Assembly: GCA_947455465.1 (NCBI GenBank)
Contig: CANGNS010000003.1
Span: forward strand, 62,001 to 126,000
Length of the DNA stretch: 64,000 nt
Direction of reading: 5' to 3'
Source of the DNA: Comamonadaceae bacterium
Lineage (GTDB): Bacteria > Pseudomonadota > Gammaproteobacteria > Burkholderiales > Burkholderiaceae_C
The translations under genes were made by a program, and so were the position numbers. The notes under the pieces were generated by a model. It saw only the letters and a program-made list of their open reading frames with translations. It had not been told where the DNA came from and did no database searches. How positions within the stretch are numbered: position 1 is the stretch's first letter; each line of letters begins with the position of its first letter. Shown in pieces: positions 17,314 to 27,147 of the stretch.

Positions 17314-17757
17314 ATGTCCGCGCCCGCCCCCCACGCCCGCCCGCAGCGACCCGAATTTCGCAATATTCACGCTTTAAAGGATTTGCCTAGCTATCGCCTG
17401 CCTTTGGCGGGCATCGTGTCGATTCTTCACCGGGTCAGCGGTGCGCTGATGTTCCTCTTGATGCCCTTCATCATTTGGATGTTTGACACCTCGATTTCCT
17501 CCGAAATTTCGTATGCCCGTTTCACCAGCGTGTTCAACCTGGGCGCTGGACCACTGCCTGGTGCCTTGGTCAAATTGGTGGCTTTGGCGCTGATCTGGGC
17601 GTTTTTGCACCACCTGATCGCCGGCCTGCGCCATCTGTGGATGGATATGCGCCACGCGGTAAGCAAAGAGTTTGGCCGTACTTCGGCGGTCTGGGCGCTG
17701 TCGCTGAGCGTTGCCTTGACGCTGGCCCTGGGCGCCAAACTTTTCGGCCTGTACTGA
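17314..17757 (+). CDS. sdhC: Succinate dehydrogenase cytochrome b556 subunit
   Basis: A 147-residue inner-membrane anchor of complex II with three membrane segments (about 34-57, 83-104 and 122-144). The quinone-side motif SILHRVSGALM (36-46) and the heme ligand region FLHHLIAGLRHLWMD (97-111) are present; H100 aligns with E. coli His84. AGGAAA lies upstream of the ATG. It begins the run sdhC-sdhD-sdhA-sdhB-sdhE-gltA, all on one strand with short gaps. Confidence 0.96.
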   Translation: MSAPAPHARPQRPEFRNIHALKDLPSYRLPLAGIVSILHRVSGALMFLLMPFIIWMFDTSISSEISYARFTSVFNLGAGPLPGALVKLVALALIWAFLHHLIAGLRHLWMDMRHAVSKEFGRTSAVWALSLSVALTLALGAKLFGLY

Positions 17758-17784
17758 GCCCCGATCCCGCTTGACTAAAGAAAG

Positions 17785-18159
17785 ATGTCCGCTATGTCAG
17801 TAAATTTTGGTTCACGGCGCGTTGTTACCGGTGCGCATTACGGCTTGCGCGATTGGCTGGCCCAGCGCGTCACAGCCGCTTTGATGGCGCTTTTCACGCT
17901 GCTGGTGCTCCTGCAAATCATTTTTTCTCGCGGACCCATGGGGTATGAAAAATGGGCCGGGATTTTCTCGCCGCAGTGGATGAAAACATTGACCTTTGTG
18001 GTCATCGTGGCCTTGCTCTACCACGCGTGGGTAGGCATGCGAGATATTTGGATGGACTACATCAAGCCGGTCGGGCTGCGCCTGGCTTTGCAAGTGTTTT
18101 CCATTGTTTGGTTGGTAGCCTGCGCAGGATGGGCTATTGAGGCTTTGTGGCGCCTGTAA
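17785..18159 (+). CDS. sdhD: Succinate dehydrogenase membrane anchor subunit
   Basis: A 124-residue protein with three membrane segments. H80 in YHAWVGMRDIWMDY is the likely second heme ligand (E. coli His71), and D91-Y92 match the quinone-site pair D82-Y83 of E. coli. Two starts are possible: the ATG at 17785, or the ATG at 17794 (MSVNFGSRR), which has the better-spaced AAAGAAAG upstream. It lies 27 bases after sdhC. Confidence 0.95.
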   Translation: MSAMSVNFGSRRVVTGAHYGLRDWLAQRVTAALMALFTLLVLLQIIFSRGPMGYEKWAGIFSPQWMKTLTFVVIVALLYHAWVGMRDIWMDYIKPVGLRLALQVFSIVWLVACAGWAIEALWRL

Positions 18160-18184
18160 GCACCGCTTTTTGAGATCGCAATCC

Positions 18185-19975
18185 ATGTCCTATTCAGTTT
18201 CCAAACGTAAATTTGATGTTGTCATCGTCGGCGCCGGCGGCTCCGGCATGCGCGCGTCGCTGCAACTGGCCCGCGCCGGCCTCAATGTGGCCGTTCTGTC
18301 CAAGGTGTTTCCAACCCGCTCGCACACGGTCGCGGCCCAGGGCGGCATTGGCGCCTCGCTGGGCAATATGAACGAAGACAACTGGCACTACCACTTCTAC
18401 GACACCGTCAAAGGCTCGGATTGGCTGGGTGACCAAGATGCCATCGAATTCATGTGCCGCGAAGCGCCCAAAGTGGTGTACGACCTCGAACACATGGGCA
18501 TGCCGTTTGACCGCAATGCCGACGGCACGATTTACCAGCGCCCGTTTGGCGGCCACACGGCCAACTATGGCGAAAAAGCCGTCGAGCGCGCCTGCGCTGC
18601 GGCCGACCGCACCGGCCACGCCATGCTGCACACGCTGTACCAGCAAAACGTAAAAGCGCGCACCAGCTTTTTCGTCGAGTGGCTGGCCATGGACCTGGTC
18701 CGCGATGCCCACGGCGACGTGGTCGGCGTGACCGCCCTGGAGATGGAAACCGGTGATGTGCACATCTTGCAAGCCAAGACCACTTTGCTGGCAACCGGCG
18801 GCGCCGGGCGGATTTTTGCCGCCTCGACCAATGCCTTTATCAACACTGGCGACGGCCTGGGCATGGCTGCGCGGGCAGGCATTCCGCTGGAGGATATGGA
18901 GTTTTGGCAGTTCCACCCCACCGGCGTGGCCGGCGCGGGCGTGTTGCTGACCGAAGGCTGCCGTGGCGAAGGGGCCATCTTGCGCAACGCCAACGGCGAG
19001 CGCTTCATGGAGCGCTATGCACCCCATTACAAAGATCTGGCCCCGCGAGATTACGTGTCGCGCTGCATGGACCAGGAAATCAAAGAAGGCCGCGGTTGCG
19101 GCCCCAACAAAGACTACATCAACCTGGACATGACCCACCTGGGCGCCGAGACCATCATGAAGCGCCTGCCATCGGTGCTGGAAATCGGCCATAACTTTGC
19201 CAATGTGGACATCACCAAGGAGCCTATTCCTGTCGTGCCCACCATCCATTACCAAATGGGCGGTATTCCCACCAATATCCATGGCCAAGTTGTCACCCAA
19301 GACGCCAACAACCACAGCCAGCCCGTGGGTGGCTTGTATGCGGTGGGCGAATGCTCCTGCGTCAGCGTGCACGGCGCCAACCGCCTGGGCACCAACTCTT
19401 TGCTCGATCTGTTGGTGTTTGGCCGCGCTGCAGGCAACCACATCGTCGCTGCCAACCGCGAAAGCCAGGAACACAAACCCCTGCCAGCGGACGCGGCAGA
19501 CCGCACATTGGCGCGCCTGGCCCGGCTGGACAACAGCACCGGCGGCGAGTACGCCCAAGACGTCGCCAATGCCATTCGCGCCACCATGCAACAGCACGCA
19601 GGCGTGTTCCGCACCCAGGCCAGCATGGACGAAGGCGTGGCCAAAATCGCCGAACTGCGGGAGCGCACTGCCCAGATCGGCCTCAAAGACAAATCGCGGG
19701 TGTTCAACACGGCACGTATCGAAGCCCTCGAGGTGGAAAACCTGATTGAAGCGGCCCAAGCGACCATGGTGTCGGCCGCTGCCCGCCACGAAAGCCGGGG
19801 CGCGCATACCGTCAATGACTACGGCGATACCGCCGAACATCCCAACGGCCGCAATGACACCGATTGGCACAAGCACACTTTGTGGCACAGCGAAACCAAT
19901 AGCCTGAGCTACAAGCCCGTGCAAATGAAGCCGCTGACGGTTGACAGCATTCCCCTTAAGACCCGTACTTTCTGA
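18185..19975 (+). CDS. sdhA: Succinate dehydrogenase flavoprotein subunit
   Basis: A 596-residue flavoprotein that oxidises succinate to fumarate on the cytoplasmic face. The dinucleotide-binding loop is VGAGGSGM (15-22). H47 in RSHT is the covalent FAD attachment site (E. coli His45). The substrate loop is HPTGVAGAGVLLTEGCRGEG (about 240-260). The ATG at 18185 was used, because the 16 upstream open codons overlap the end of sdhD and are not family-like. A full-length antisense open frame exists but is a codon-bias shadow. Confidence 0.98.
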   Translation: MSYSVSKRKFDVVIVGAGGSGMRASLQLARAGLNVAVLSKVFPTRSHTVAAQGGIGASLGNMNEDNWHYHFYDTVKGSDWLGDQDAIEFMCREAPKVVYDLEHMGMPFDRNADGTIYQRPFGGHTANYGEKAVERACAAADRTGHAMLHTLYQQNVKARTSFFVEWLAMDLVRDAHGDVVGVTALEMETGDVHILQAKTTLLATGGAGRIFAASTNAFINTGDGLGMAARAGIPLEDMEFWQFHPTGVAGAGVLLTEGCRGEGAILRNANGERFMERYAPHYKDLAPRDYVSRCMDQEIKEGRGCGPNKDYINLDMTHLGAETIMKRLPSVLEIGHNFANVDITKEPIPVVPTIHYQMGGIPTNIHGQVVTQDANNHSQPVGGLYAVGECSCVSVHGANRLGTNSLLDLLVFGRAAGNHIVAANRESQEHKPLPADAADRTLARLARLDNSTGGEYAQDVANAIRATMQQHAGVFRTQASMDEGVAKIAELRERTAQIGLKDKSRVFNTARIEALEVENLIEAAQATMVSAAARHESRGAHTVNDYGDTAEHPNGRNDTDWHKHTLWHSETNSLSYKPVQMKPLTVDSIPLKTRTF

Positions 19976-19996
19976 TTCGCTAACAGGCCCCATACC

Positions 19997-20701
19997 ATGT
20001 CAAAACACAAATTTTCGATTTACCGTTACGACCCGGACAAGGACGCCAAGCCGTATATGCAGGACATCGAGGTCGAACTCGACGGCTCCGAGCGCATGCT
20101 GCTAGACGCCTTGATGAAGCTCAAGGCGGTCGACCCCACCATCTCCTTTCGCCGCTCCTGCCGCGAAGGCGTTTGTGGCTCCGATGCCATGAACATCAAT
20201 GGCAAAAATGGGCTGGCCTGCCTGACCAATATGCGTTCGCTGCCGGGCACCATCACGCTTAAGCCCCTGCCCGGTCTGCCGGTGATCCGCGACCTGATCG
20301 TGGACATGACCCAGTTCTTCAAGCAGTACAACTCCATCAAGCCTTACTTGATGAATGAGGACATGCCGCCCGAGAAAGAGCGCCTGCAAAGCCCGCAGGA
20401 ACGCGAGGAGCTGAACGGTCTGTACGAATGCATCTTGTGCGCCAGCTGCTCCACCAGCTGTCCCAGCTTTTGGTGGAATCCCGACAAATTTGTCGGCCCC
20501 GCCGGTCTGCTGCAGGCCTACCGCTTTATCGCCGACAGCCGCGACCAGGCCACCGCCGAACGTTTGGACAACCTGGAAGACCCCTACCGCCTGTTCCGTT
20601 GCCACACCATCATGAACTGCGTTGACGTCTGCCCCAAAGGCTTGAATCCGACCAAGGCCATCGGCAAGATCAAAGAAATGATGGTGATGCGGGCGGTTTA
20701 A
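19997..20701 (+). CDS. sdhB: Succinate dehydrogenase iron-sulfur subunit
   Basis: A 234-residue protein with all cluster ligands. The [2Fe-2S] site has C55, C60, D63 and C75 (the Asp is also found in E. coli). The C-terminal sites have C145, C148, C151 and C155, then C202, C208 and C212, serving the [4Fe-4S] and [3Fe-4S] clusters. It passes electrons from SdhA to the quinone site. It lies 21 bases after sdhA and 3 bases before sdhE. Confidence 0.98.
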   Translation: MSKHKFSIYRYDPDKDAKPYMQDIEVELDGSERMLLDALMKLKAVDPTISFRRSCREGVCGSDAMNINGKNGLACLTNMRSLPGTITLKPLPGLPVIRDLIVDMTQFFKQYNSIKPYLMNEDMPPEKERLQSPQEREELNGLYECILCASCSTSCPSFWWNPDKFVGPAGLLQAYRFIADSRDQATAERLDNLEDPYRLFRCHTIMNCVDVCPKGLNPTKAIGKIKEMMVMRAV

Positions 20702-20704
20702 ACC

Positions 20705-20989
20705 ATGCACGCACCAGCCGCCAATTCCCCGATCGACGAGCGTGCGCTCAGCAAACTGCGCTGGCGCTGCCGCCGGGGGCTGCTGGAAAACGATTTGTTT
20801 ATCGAGCGCTTTTTTAATCGCTACGCCTCGCAGCTCACCAACGGCCAGGCCGACGCGCTCGCTGAATTGATGGATTTGAGCGACAACGATTTGTTGGATT
20901 TGCTGCTGGGCCGCAAATCCGAAGTGCAGGGCGTCGTGCTTGGCGACGCTTGCCGTGAAGTTTTAGCATTGTTAAGAAATACTCATTGA
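20705..20989 (+). CDS. sdhE: FAD assembly factor SdhE
   Basis: A 94-residue protein of the Sdh5/SdhE (YgfY) family that helps attach FAD covalently to SdhA. The key motif RGxxE is RGLLE at 24-28, followed by the family's helical core ([23 protein letters not shown]). It is encoded three bases after sdhB, which fits its role. The gltA start follows after 11 bases. Confidence 0.93.
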   Translation: MHAPAANSPIDERALSKLRWRCRRGLLENDLFIERFFNRYASQLTNGQADALAELMDLSDNDLLDLLLGRKSEVQGVVLGDACREVLALLRNTH

Positions 20990-21000
20990 AAGGTGTTCCG

Positions 21001-22311
21001 ATGAAATTAGCTGACAACAAGGCGACGCTGTCTTTTAGCAACGGCAGCCCCAGCATGGATCTGCCCGTCTACAGCGGCAGCGTGGGACCGGACGTGATTG
21101 ACATCCGCAAGCTCTATGGGCAAACCGGCATGTTTACCTACGACCCCGGCTTCCTGTCGACCGCAGCCTGCCAATCGGCCATTACCTACATCGACGGCGA
21201 TAAGGGCGAGTTGCTTTACCGCGGCTACCCCATTGAGCAGCTGGCCACCAACTGCGATTTCATGGAAACCTGCCACCTGCTGCTGTACGGCAACCTGCCA
21301 GACACCGCTGGCAAAGCCGATTTCACCAAGCGTGTGACGCAACACACCATGGTGAACGAGCAAATGCAGTTTTTCCTGCGCGGCTTTCGGCGCGACGCCC
21401 ACCCTATGGCCATCATGACCGGCCTGGTCGGCGCCCTCTCGGCCTTCTACCATGACAGCACCGACATCAACAATCCGGGCCACCGCGACATTTCGGCCAT
21501 CCGCCTGATTGCCAAAATGCCAACCTTGGTGGCCATGGCCTACAAATACAGCATTGGCCAGCCTTTTATGTACCCCAAGAATGAGCTGAGCTATGCCGGC
21601 AATTTCTTGCACATGATGTTTGCTACGCCGTGCGAGCCCTATGTCGTGAACCCGGTCATTGAGCGGGCGCTGGACCGCATCTTTATTCTGCATGCCGACC
21701 ACGAGCAAAACGCCTCGACATCGACGGTGCGTCTGTGCGGCTCTTCGGGGACCAACCCCTTTGCAGCCATTGCGGCGGGCGTGGCCTGTCTGTGGGGCCC
21801 CGCGCACGGTGGCGCCAACGAAGCCTGCCTGAACATGCTGGAAGAAATCCAGGCCTCCGGCGGCGTTGCCAAAGTTGGCGAATTCATGGAAAAGGTCAAG
21901 GACAAAAACTCCGGCGTCAAGCTCATGGGTTTTGGCCATCGCGTTTACAAAAACTACGACCCCCGCGCCAAACTGATGCAGGAAACCTGCAACGAAGTTC
22001 TGGCCGCCCTGGGACTGGAAAACGACCCGCTGTTCAAACTGGCCAAAGCCTTGGAAAAAATCGCTCTGGAAGACGAGTACTTTGTTTCGCGCAAGCTCTA
22101 CCCCAATGTGGACTTCTACTCGGGTATCGTGCAGCGCGCCATTGGTATTCCGGTCAAGCTGTTCACCGGCATTTTTGCCCTGGCCCGTACGGTGGGCTGG
22201 ATTGCCCAGCTCAATGAAATGATTGGCGATCCGGAGTACAAAATCGGCCGGCCGCGCCAGTTGTTTACCGGCTCGGTGCCCCGCGCCGTGGTGGACATCA
22301 GCAAACGCTGA
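21001..22311 (+). CDS. gltA: Citrate synthase (type II)
   Basis: A 436-residue hexameric-type citrate synthase that joins oxaloacetate and acetyl-CoA. Active-site regions seen are [15 protein letters not shown] (about 230-244), [10 protein letters not shown] (about 267-276) and [13 protein letters not shown] (about 310-322), which holds the second catalytic His and, further on, the catalytic Asp region. The ATG at 21001 has AAAGGTG upstream and gives the normal length; an in-frame TTG at 20986 overlaps sdhE and was rejected. It closes the sdh-gltA run and is followed by a terminator at 22334-22361. Confidence 0.97.
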   Translation: MKLADNKATLSFSNGSPSMDLPVYSGSVGPDVIDIRKLYGQTGMFTYDPGFLSTAACQSAITYIDGDKGELLYRGYPIEQLATNCDFMETCHLLLYGNLPDTAGKADFTKRVTQHTMVNEQMQFFLRGFRRDAHPMAIMTGLVGALSAFYHDSTDINNPGHRDISAIRLIAKMPTLVAMAYKYSIGQPFMYPKNELSYAGNFLHMMFATPCEPYVVNPVIERALDRIFILHADHEQNASTSTVRLCGSSGTNPFAAIAAGVACLWGPAHGGANEACLNMLEEIQASGGVAKVGEFMEKVKDKNSGVKLMGFGHRVYKNYDPRAKLMQETCNEVLAALGLENDPLFKLAKALEKIALEDEYFVSRKLYPNVDFYSGIVQRAIGIPVKLFTGIFALARTVGWIAQLNEMIGDPEYKIGRPRQLFTGSVPRAVVDISKR

Positions 22312-22333
22312 GCCAGCGCCTCCCCGTTTGACC

Positions 22334-22361
22334 TGCCCCGCCTGTGCGGGGCAAGTCTTTT
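22334..22361 (+). terminator. Rho-independent terminator after gltA
   Basis: TGCCCCGC, loop CTGT and GCGGGGCA form a perfect 8-bp GC-rich stem, followed by AGTCTTTT. It begins 23 bases after the gltA stop and separates the TCA run from leuC. Confidence 0.85.
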
Positions 22362-22401
22362 GTGGGCGGCATAAAATGCCCGACCGCCAAAAGGAAAGCC
22401 C

Positions 22402-23823
22402 ATGGGACGCACCCTGTACGACAAAATTTGGGACGAGCACGTCGTCCACACCGAAGAAGATGGCACCGCCATTCTTTATATCGACCGCCATCTGGTACAC
22501 GAAGTCACCAGTCCCCAAGCCTTTGAGGGCCTGCGCCAAGCCGGCCGCAAGGTCTGGCGCGTCAGCTCCATCGTTGCCACCGCCGACCACAACACGCCCA
22601 CCACCGGTTGGGAACTGGGCTATGACGGCATTACCGACCCGATCAGCAAGGCGCAAATCACCACGCTGGACGCCAATATCAAGGAATCCGGCGCAGCGGC
22701 TTTCTTCCCGTTCTTATCCAAACGCCAAGGCATCGTCCACGTGATCGGGCCCGAAACCGGCGCCACCCTGCCCGGCATGACGGTAGTCTGCGGCGACAGC
22801 CACACCTCCACCCACGGCGCGTTTGGCGCCCTGGCCCACGGTATCGGCACCTCCGAGGTAGAGCATGTCATGGCTACGCAAACGCTGCTGGCCAAAAAAG
22901 CGAAGAACATGCTGATCAAGGTAGAGGGTGCTGTCGCCAGGGGCGTGACCGGCAAAGATATTGTGCTGGCCATCATCGGGCGCATCGGTACGGCTGGCGG
23001 CACGGGCTACACCATTGAGTTTGCGGGCAGCGCTATCCGCGCGCTGAGTATGGAAGGCCGCATGACCCTTTGCAATATGGCCATTGAGGCCGGCGCACGC
23101 GCTGGCTTGGTGGCGGTGGACGAGAAAACCATTGACTACGTCAAAGGCCGCCCGCTTTCGCCCACCGGCGTTGCGTGGGATCAGGCCGTGGCCTATTGGA
23201 AGACACTGCAGTCCGATCCGGATGCGCACTTTGACACCGTGGTGGAACTTCAAGCCGCCGACATCCTTCCCCAAGTGACCTGGGGCACCTCGCCCGAAAT
23301 GGTCTTGGACATCAATGGCAGCGTGCCCGACCCCGACAAAGAAAAAGACGCCAACAAGCGCGACGCCATCGAGCGCGCACTGGTTTACATGGGCTTGCAG
23401 CCCGGCAAAGCGCTGAACGACTTGTTTGTGGATAAGGTGTTCATCGGCTCGTGCACCAACAGCCGCATCGAAGATATGCGGGAGGCCGCCGCCGTGGTCA
23501 AGAAAATCGGCCAGAAAGTGGCCAAAAATATCAAACTGGCCATGGTCGTTCCCGGCTCCGGCTTGGTCAAAGAACAGGCCGAGCGCGAGGGTTTGCATGA
23601 AATCTTCAAGGCCGCCGGTTTTGAGTGGCGCGAGCCCGGTTGCTCCATGTGCCTGGCCATGAACGCCGACCGCCTGGAGCCCGGCGAGCGCTGCGCCTCC
23701 ACCAGCAACCGCAACTTTGAAGGCCGCCAAGGCGCCGGTGGACGCACGCATTTGGTCAGCCCGGCCATGGCGGCGGCGGCGGCCATCCACGGCCACTTTG
23801 TTGACGTACGCAAATTCGTCTGA
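22402..23823 (+). CDS. leuC: 3-isopropylmalate dehydratase large subunit
   Basis: A 473-residue aconitase-family subunit that, with LeuD, converts 2-isopropylmalate to 3-isopropylmalate in leucine synthesis. The [4Fe-4S] ligands are C351 (GSCTNS), C414 and C417 (GCSMC). AAAGGAAAG precedes the ATG. The next gene, leuD, starts 11 bases after the stop. Many Comamonadaceae carry a small entericidin-like gene between leuC and leuD; none is present here. Confidence 0.98.
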   Translation: MGRTLYDKIWDEHVVHTEEDGTAILYIDRHLVHEVTSPQAFEGLRQAGRKVWRVSSIVATADHNTPTTGWELGYDGITDPISKAQITTLDANIKESGAAAFFPFLSKRQGIVHVIGPETGATLPGMTVVCGDSHTSTHGAFGALAHGIGTSEVEHVMATQTLLAKKAKNMLIKVEGAVARGVTGKDIVLAIIGRIGTAGGTGYTIEFAGSAIRALSMEGRMTLCNMAIEAGARAGLVAVDEKTIDYVKGRPLSPTGVAWDQAVAYWKTLQSDPDAHFDTVVELQAADILPQVTWGTSPEMVLDINGSVPDPDKEKDANKRDAIERALVYMGLQPGKALNDLFVDKVFIGSCTNSRIEDMREAAAVVKKIGQKVAKNIKLAMVVPGSGLVKEQAEREGLHEIFKAAGFEWREPGCSMCLAMNADRLEPGERCASTSNRNFEGRQGAGGRTHLVSPAMAAAAAIHGHFVDVRKFV

Positions 23824-23834
23824 AAGACATCGCG

Positions 23835-24482
23835 ATGCAAAAATTCACCCTGCACACCGGCCTGGTGGCCCCGATGGACCGCGAAAACGTGGACACGGAT
23901 GCCATCATTCCCAAGCAATTCCTCAAGTCGATCAAGAAAACCGGTTTTGGCCCCAATCTGTTTGACGAGTGGCGCTACCTGGACCACGGCGAACCCGGCC
24001 AGGACCCAACGACGCGCAAACCCAACCCCGACTTTGTGCTGAACCAGCCACGCTACGCCGGTGCTTCTATTTTGCTGGCGCGCAAAAATTTCGGCTGCGG
24101 CTCCTCACGCGAGCATGCGCCTTGGGCGCTGGACCAATATGGTTTTCGCGCCATCATTGCGCCCAGTTTTGCGGATATCTTTTTTAACAACAGCTTTAAA
24201 AACGGTTTGTTGCCCATCGTCTTGCCCGACGCGACCGTGGACGCACTGTTTAACGAAGCGCTGGCCTTCCCGGGATTTACGCTGACCGTAGACCTGGCGC
24301 GCCAGGTCATTGTGCGGCCTCAGGGCGAGGAAATACCGTTTGAGGTGCAGGCGTTTCGCAAATACTGCTTGCTCAACGGTTTTGACGATATCGGGCTGAC
24401 GCTACGCCAGGCCGACAAAATCCGCGCCTTTGAAGCCCAGCGCCTGGCCACCAAGCCGTGGCTGGCCCACACCATGGTCTGA
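23835..24482 (+). CDS. leuD: 3-isopropylmalate dehydratase small subunit
   Basis: A 215-residue swivel-domain subunit. Conserved parts are [14 protein letters not shown] (about 16-29), [14 protein letters not shown] (about 89-102) and [17 protein letters not shown] (about 114-130). It forms the heterodimer with LeuC. GAAAGAC lies upstream of the ATG, and leuB follows after 21 bases. Confidence 0.98.
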   Translation: MQKFTLHTGLVAPMDRENVDTDAIIPKQFLKSIKKTGFGPNLFDEWRYLDHGEPGQDPTTRKPNPDFVLNQPRYAGASILLARKNFGCGSSREHAPWALDQYGFRAIIAPSFADIFFNNSFKNGLLPIVLPDATVDALFNEALAFPGFTLTVDLARQVIVRPQGEEIPFEVQAFRKYCLLNGFDDIGLTLRQADKIRAFEAQRLATKPWLAHTMV

Positions 24483-24503
24483 CCCGTATTTAGAAAGTAC
24501 CGT

Positions 24504-25589
24504 ATGAAAATCGCAATCCTGCCCGGTGACGGCATTGGCACCGAAATCGTGGCTGAGGCCATCAAGGTTCTGCAGGCGCTAGACCTCTCCCTCACCATGG
24601 AAACCGCCCCCGTCGGCGGCGCGGCCTACGAGTCGCACGGCCACCCGCTGCCCGAATCGACGCTGCAACTGGCCAAAGATGCCGACGCCATTTTGTTTGG
24701 CGCGGTGGGCGATTGGAAATACGACACATTAGAGCGCTCACTGCGCCCCGAGCAAGCCATTTTGGGCTTGCGTAAACACCTCGGGCTGTTCGCCAACTTT
24801 CGTCCGGCCATTTGCTATGAGCAACTGGTCAACGCCTCCAGCCTCAAGCCCGAGTTGATTTCCGGGCTGGACATTCTCATCATCCGCGAGCTGACCGGCG
24901 ATATTTATTTCGGCCAGCCACGCGGCCGGCGCACGGCGACCGACGGCCATTTTCCGGGCGCCGAAGAAGCTTTTGACACCATGCGCTACAGCCGCCCGGA
25001 GATCGAGCGTATCGCCCATGTCGCGTTCCAGGCGGCACGCACGCGCAAAGCGGCTGGCAGCGAAGGCCGCGTCACCAGCGTGGACAAGGCCAATGTGCTG
25101 GAAACCTTCCAGTTCTGGAAAGACGTGGTCACCGAAGTCGGCCAAAGCTACCCCGACATCGCCCTGGACCACATGTACGTAGACAACGCCGCCATGCAAC
25201 TGGTCAAGCAGCCCAAGCGCTTTGACGTGGTAGTCACCGGCAATATGTTCGGCGACATCCTGAGCGACGAGGCCTCCATGCTGACTGGCTCCATCGGCAT
25301 GCTGCCCTCGGCCAGCCTCAACAGCCGCAACCAAGGTCTCTACGAACCCAGCCACGGCAGCGCCCCCGACATCGCGGGCCAAGGCATCGCCAACCCCCTG
25401 GCCACGATCCTGAGTGCAGCGATGATGCTGCGCTTTAGCCTGCAACAGCCCGAGGCCGCCGCCCGCATCGAAAAAGCCGTCGACACCGTGCTCAGCCAAG
25501 GCCTGCGCACCCCCGACATTTACAGCGCCGGTACGACGAAAGTAAGCACGCGGGAAATGGGCGACGCGGTGGTGAAAGCCTTGGGCTAA
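24504..25589 (+). CDS. leuB: 3-isopropylmalate dehydrogenase
   Basis: A 361-residue NAD- and metal-dependent beta-decarboxylating dehydrogenase of leucine synthesis. It starts [19 protein letters not shown], contains the substrate-side segment [11 protein letters not shown] (about 132-142), [10 protein letters not shown] (about 226-235) and the metal/nucleotide region [18 protein letters not shown] (about 280-297). It ends the leuCDB run. The following 283 bases hold the asd leader. Confidence 0.98.
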   Translation: MKIAILPGDGIGTEIVAEAIKVLQALDLSLTMETAPVGGAAYESHGHPLPESTLQLAKDADAILFGAVGDWKYDTLERSLRPEQAILGLRKHLGLFANFRPAICYEQLVNASSLKPELISGLDILIIRELTGDIYFGQPRGRRTATDGHFPGAEEAFDTMRYSRPEIERIAHVAFQAARTRKAAGSEGRVTSVDKANVLETFQFWKDVVTEVGQSYPDIALDHMYVDNAAMQLVKQPKRFDVVVTGNMFGDILSDEASMLTGSIGMLPSASLNSRNQGLYEPSHGSAPDIAGQGIANPLATILSAAMMLRFSLQQPEAAARIEKAVDTVLSQGLRTPDIYSAGTTKVSTREMGDAVVKALG

Positions 25590-25690
25590 GGCTGTCGCGG
25601 TAGTCAAGGCCTGGATATCCGCCTCGGCGAGCAAGCGCCAGGCTTGGGTCGTAAGCCAGCGTCAAGCAAGCCTCTGTTAAACTGCAGGTC

Positions 25691-25786
25691 ATGTTTTCCG
25701 CCCGCCATATCACCTTGATCACCACTGCTGCCGCCAAGGCTGCGGTGGGCGTGCGCGCAATCATTACCAAAACCACGACCGGCTGA
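25691..25786 (+). CDS. Putative Thr/Ile-rich leader peptide upstream of asd
   Basis: A 31-codon ORF, from an ATG at 25691 to a TGA at 25784. It encodes seven Thr and four Ile in 31 residues, packed at ITLITT (7-12) and AIITKTTTG (23-31). ThrL and IlvL leader peptides, which sense charged tRNA during attenuation, have this kind of composition. The ORF is followed at once by two hairpins and then by asd. AGG lies only a few bases before the ATG, and a -10-like TAAACT at 25678-25683 would place the transcript start almost on the ATG, so the message may be near-leaderless. Expression is inferred. Confidence 0.5.
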   Translation: MFSARHITLITTAAAKAAVGVRAIITKTTTG

Positions 25787-25791
25787 CCCAG

Positions 25792-25853
25792 CCCGGTTCG
25801 TCGTGCGCCCCCCGGCCAGACGAGCCGGGAAAACAGTCCGGTCACACTGTTTT
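25792..25853 (+). promoter_or_regulatory. Two hairpins of a possible asd attenuator
   Basis: Hairpin A pairs CCCGGTTCGTC (25792-25802) with GACGAGCCGGG (25819-25829), 11 pairs including one G-U. Hairpin B pairs AAAACAGT (25830-25837) with ACTGTTTT (25846-25853) and runs into a T-rich tail (TTTTTATTT), so it looks like a weak terminator. GACCGG at 25777-25782, in the last codons of the leader ORF, can pair with CCGGTC at 25838-25843 in the loop of hairpin B, a possible alternative fold. The asd ATG is 19 bases downstream. Confidence 0.45.
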
Positions 25854-25872
25854 TATTTGAAAGGGCAATGCA

Positions 25873-26991
25873 ATGAGTAAGTTAGTAGGATTGGTCGGCT
25901 GGCGTGGCATGGTCGGCTCGGTGTTGATGGACCGGATGCAGGCTGAGCGCGACTTTGACCTGATCGAGCCTCTCTTCTTCTCCACTTCCAACAGCGGCGG
26001 CGCAGCCCCTGGCTTTGCCAAGAACGAAACAACGCTGCAAGACGCTTTTGACCTGGCGGCCCTGCAACGCTGCGACATCATCATTACCGCCCAGGGCGGC
26101 GACTACACCACCGAGGTCTACCCCAAACTGCGCGCGGCAGGCTGGAAGGGCTACTGGATTGACGCGGCCAAGACGCTGCGGATGAAAGACGACGCGGTGA
26201 TCATTCTGGACCCGGTGAACCGGCCCGTCATTGACGCCGCATTGGCCCGTGGCGTGAAAGACTATGTTGGCGGCAACTGCACCGTCAGCTGCATGCTCAT
26301 GGGCCTGGGCGCCCTCTTCAAGGCCGATTTGGTCGAATGGATGACTGCTACCACCTACCAGGCGGCCAGCGGTGGTGGCGCCCAGCACATGCGCGAGTTG
26401 CTGAGCCAAATGGGCACGCTCAACAGCGCCGTGCGCACCCACTTGGACAACCCGTCCAGCGCGATTTTGGAGATTGACCGCCAAGTGGCCGCGACCCAGC
26501 GCGGCTTAAGCGCTGAAGAAACCAAGAATTTCATGGTGCCCTTGGCCGGCAGCCTCATTCCCTGGATCGACAGCGACCGAGGCGATGGCACCAGCCTGGA
26601 AGAGTGGAAAGGCGGCGCAGAAACCAACAAGATTCTGGGCCGCCAAGACCACCCCGTGCCGATCGACAGCATTTGCGTGCGCGTGGGAGCGATGCGCTGC
26701 CACAGCCAGAGCCTGACTATCAAAATGAAGCGCGACGTGCCGCTGGCCGACATTGAGAACATGATCCGCAATGACAACGCGTGGGTGCGATTTGTCGCCA
26801 ACAACCGTATGGACAGCGTGCGCGAACTCACGCCGGTTGCTGTTACCGGCACGATGGACATTGCCGTAGGTCGGGTCCGCAAATTGGCGATGGGGCCGCA
26901 GTACCTGGGTGCTTTCACCATTGGTGACCAGCTCTTGTGGGGTGCGGCCGAGCCGCTGCGCCGCATGTTGCGCATCCTGCTGGAGGCTTAA
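25873..26991 (+). CDS. asd: Aspartate-semialdehyde dehydrogenase
   Basis: A 372-residue NADPH-dependent enzyme making aspartate semialdehyde, the branch point to lysine/diaminopimelate, threonine and methionine. The N-terminal loop is [13 protein letters not shown] (6-18). The nucleophile is C136 in GGNCTVSC, and the base His is in [18 protein letters not shown]. This matches the Gram-negative E. coli-type Asd. AAAGGG precedes the ATG at 25873. A two-codon mini-ORF ATG-CAA-TGA (25868-25876) overlaps the start. The upstream leader suggests amino-acid-responsive control. Confidence 0.97.
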   Translation: MSKLVGLVGWRGMVGSVLMDRMQAERDFDLIEPLFFSTSNSGGAAPGFAKNETTLQDAFDLAALQRCDIIITAQGGDYTTEVYPKLRAAGWKGYWIDAAKTLRMKDDAVIILDPVNRPVIDAALARGVKDYVGGNCTVSCMLMGLGALFKADLVEWMTATTYQAASGGGAQHMRELLSQMGTLNSAVRTHLDNPSSAILEIDRQVAATQRGLSAEETKNFMVPLAGSLIPWIDSDRGDGTSLEEWKGGAETNKILGRQDHPVPIDSICVRVGAMRCHSQSLTIKMKRDVPLADIENMIRNDNAWVRFVANNRMDSVRELTPVAVTGTMDIAVGRVRKLAMGPQYLGAFTIGDQLLWGAAEPLRRMLRILLEA

Positions 26992-27077
26992 CAGGCGCTT
27001 TTGCCCGTGGGGGCGCTACCCCGCGCGCCCAGCTGAATCATTTTCCAGATAGAAAAACGCGATATTTGCAAAATTTC

Positions 27078-27143
27078 ATATTCGATTTGATTAATAATGC
27101 TGCTATGATATTTATTATTGAAAATATCATAACAATCGAATAT
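27078..27143. repeat. Nested AT-rich inverted repeats before fimV
   Basis: Outer arms ATATTCGATT (27078-27087) and AATCGAATAT (27134-27143) are perfect 10-bp complements. Inside them, ATGATATTT (27105-27113) and AAATATCAT (27122-27130) form a perfect 9-bp stem with an 8-base loop. The outer right arm ends directly against the AGGG ribosome binding site at 27144-27147. The block is strikingly AT-rich for this genome. Confidence 0.75.
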
Positions 27144-27147
27144 AGGG

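Noticed and set aside
18194..19993. 599-codon open frame antisense to sdhA
   Set aside because: It mirrors sdhA codon by codon, its translation is His/Gly/Ala-rich without any recognisable domain, and sdhA is certain. Open antisense frames are expected in GC-rich genes.
21007..22656. 549-codon open frame antisense to gltA and the start of leuC
   Set aside because: It crosses the gltA terminator and two well-supported genes and has no family features; it is a codon-bias shadow.
25604..25650. Hairpin CAAGG-CCTGG / CCAGG-CTTG after leuB as a leuCDB terminator
   Set aside because: The stem has a bulge and a loop of more than 20 bases, and no T tract follows it, so it was not called a terminator.
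26992..27060. GC-rich inverted sequence after asd as a terminator
   Set aside because: GGGGGCGC and GCGCGCCC can pair in part, but no T tract follows and the stem is imperfect.
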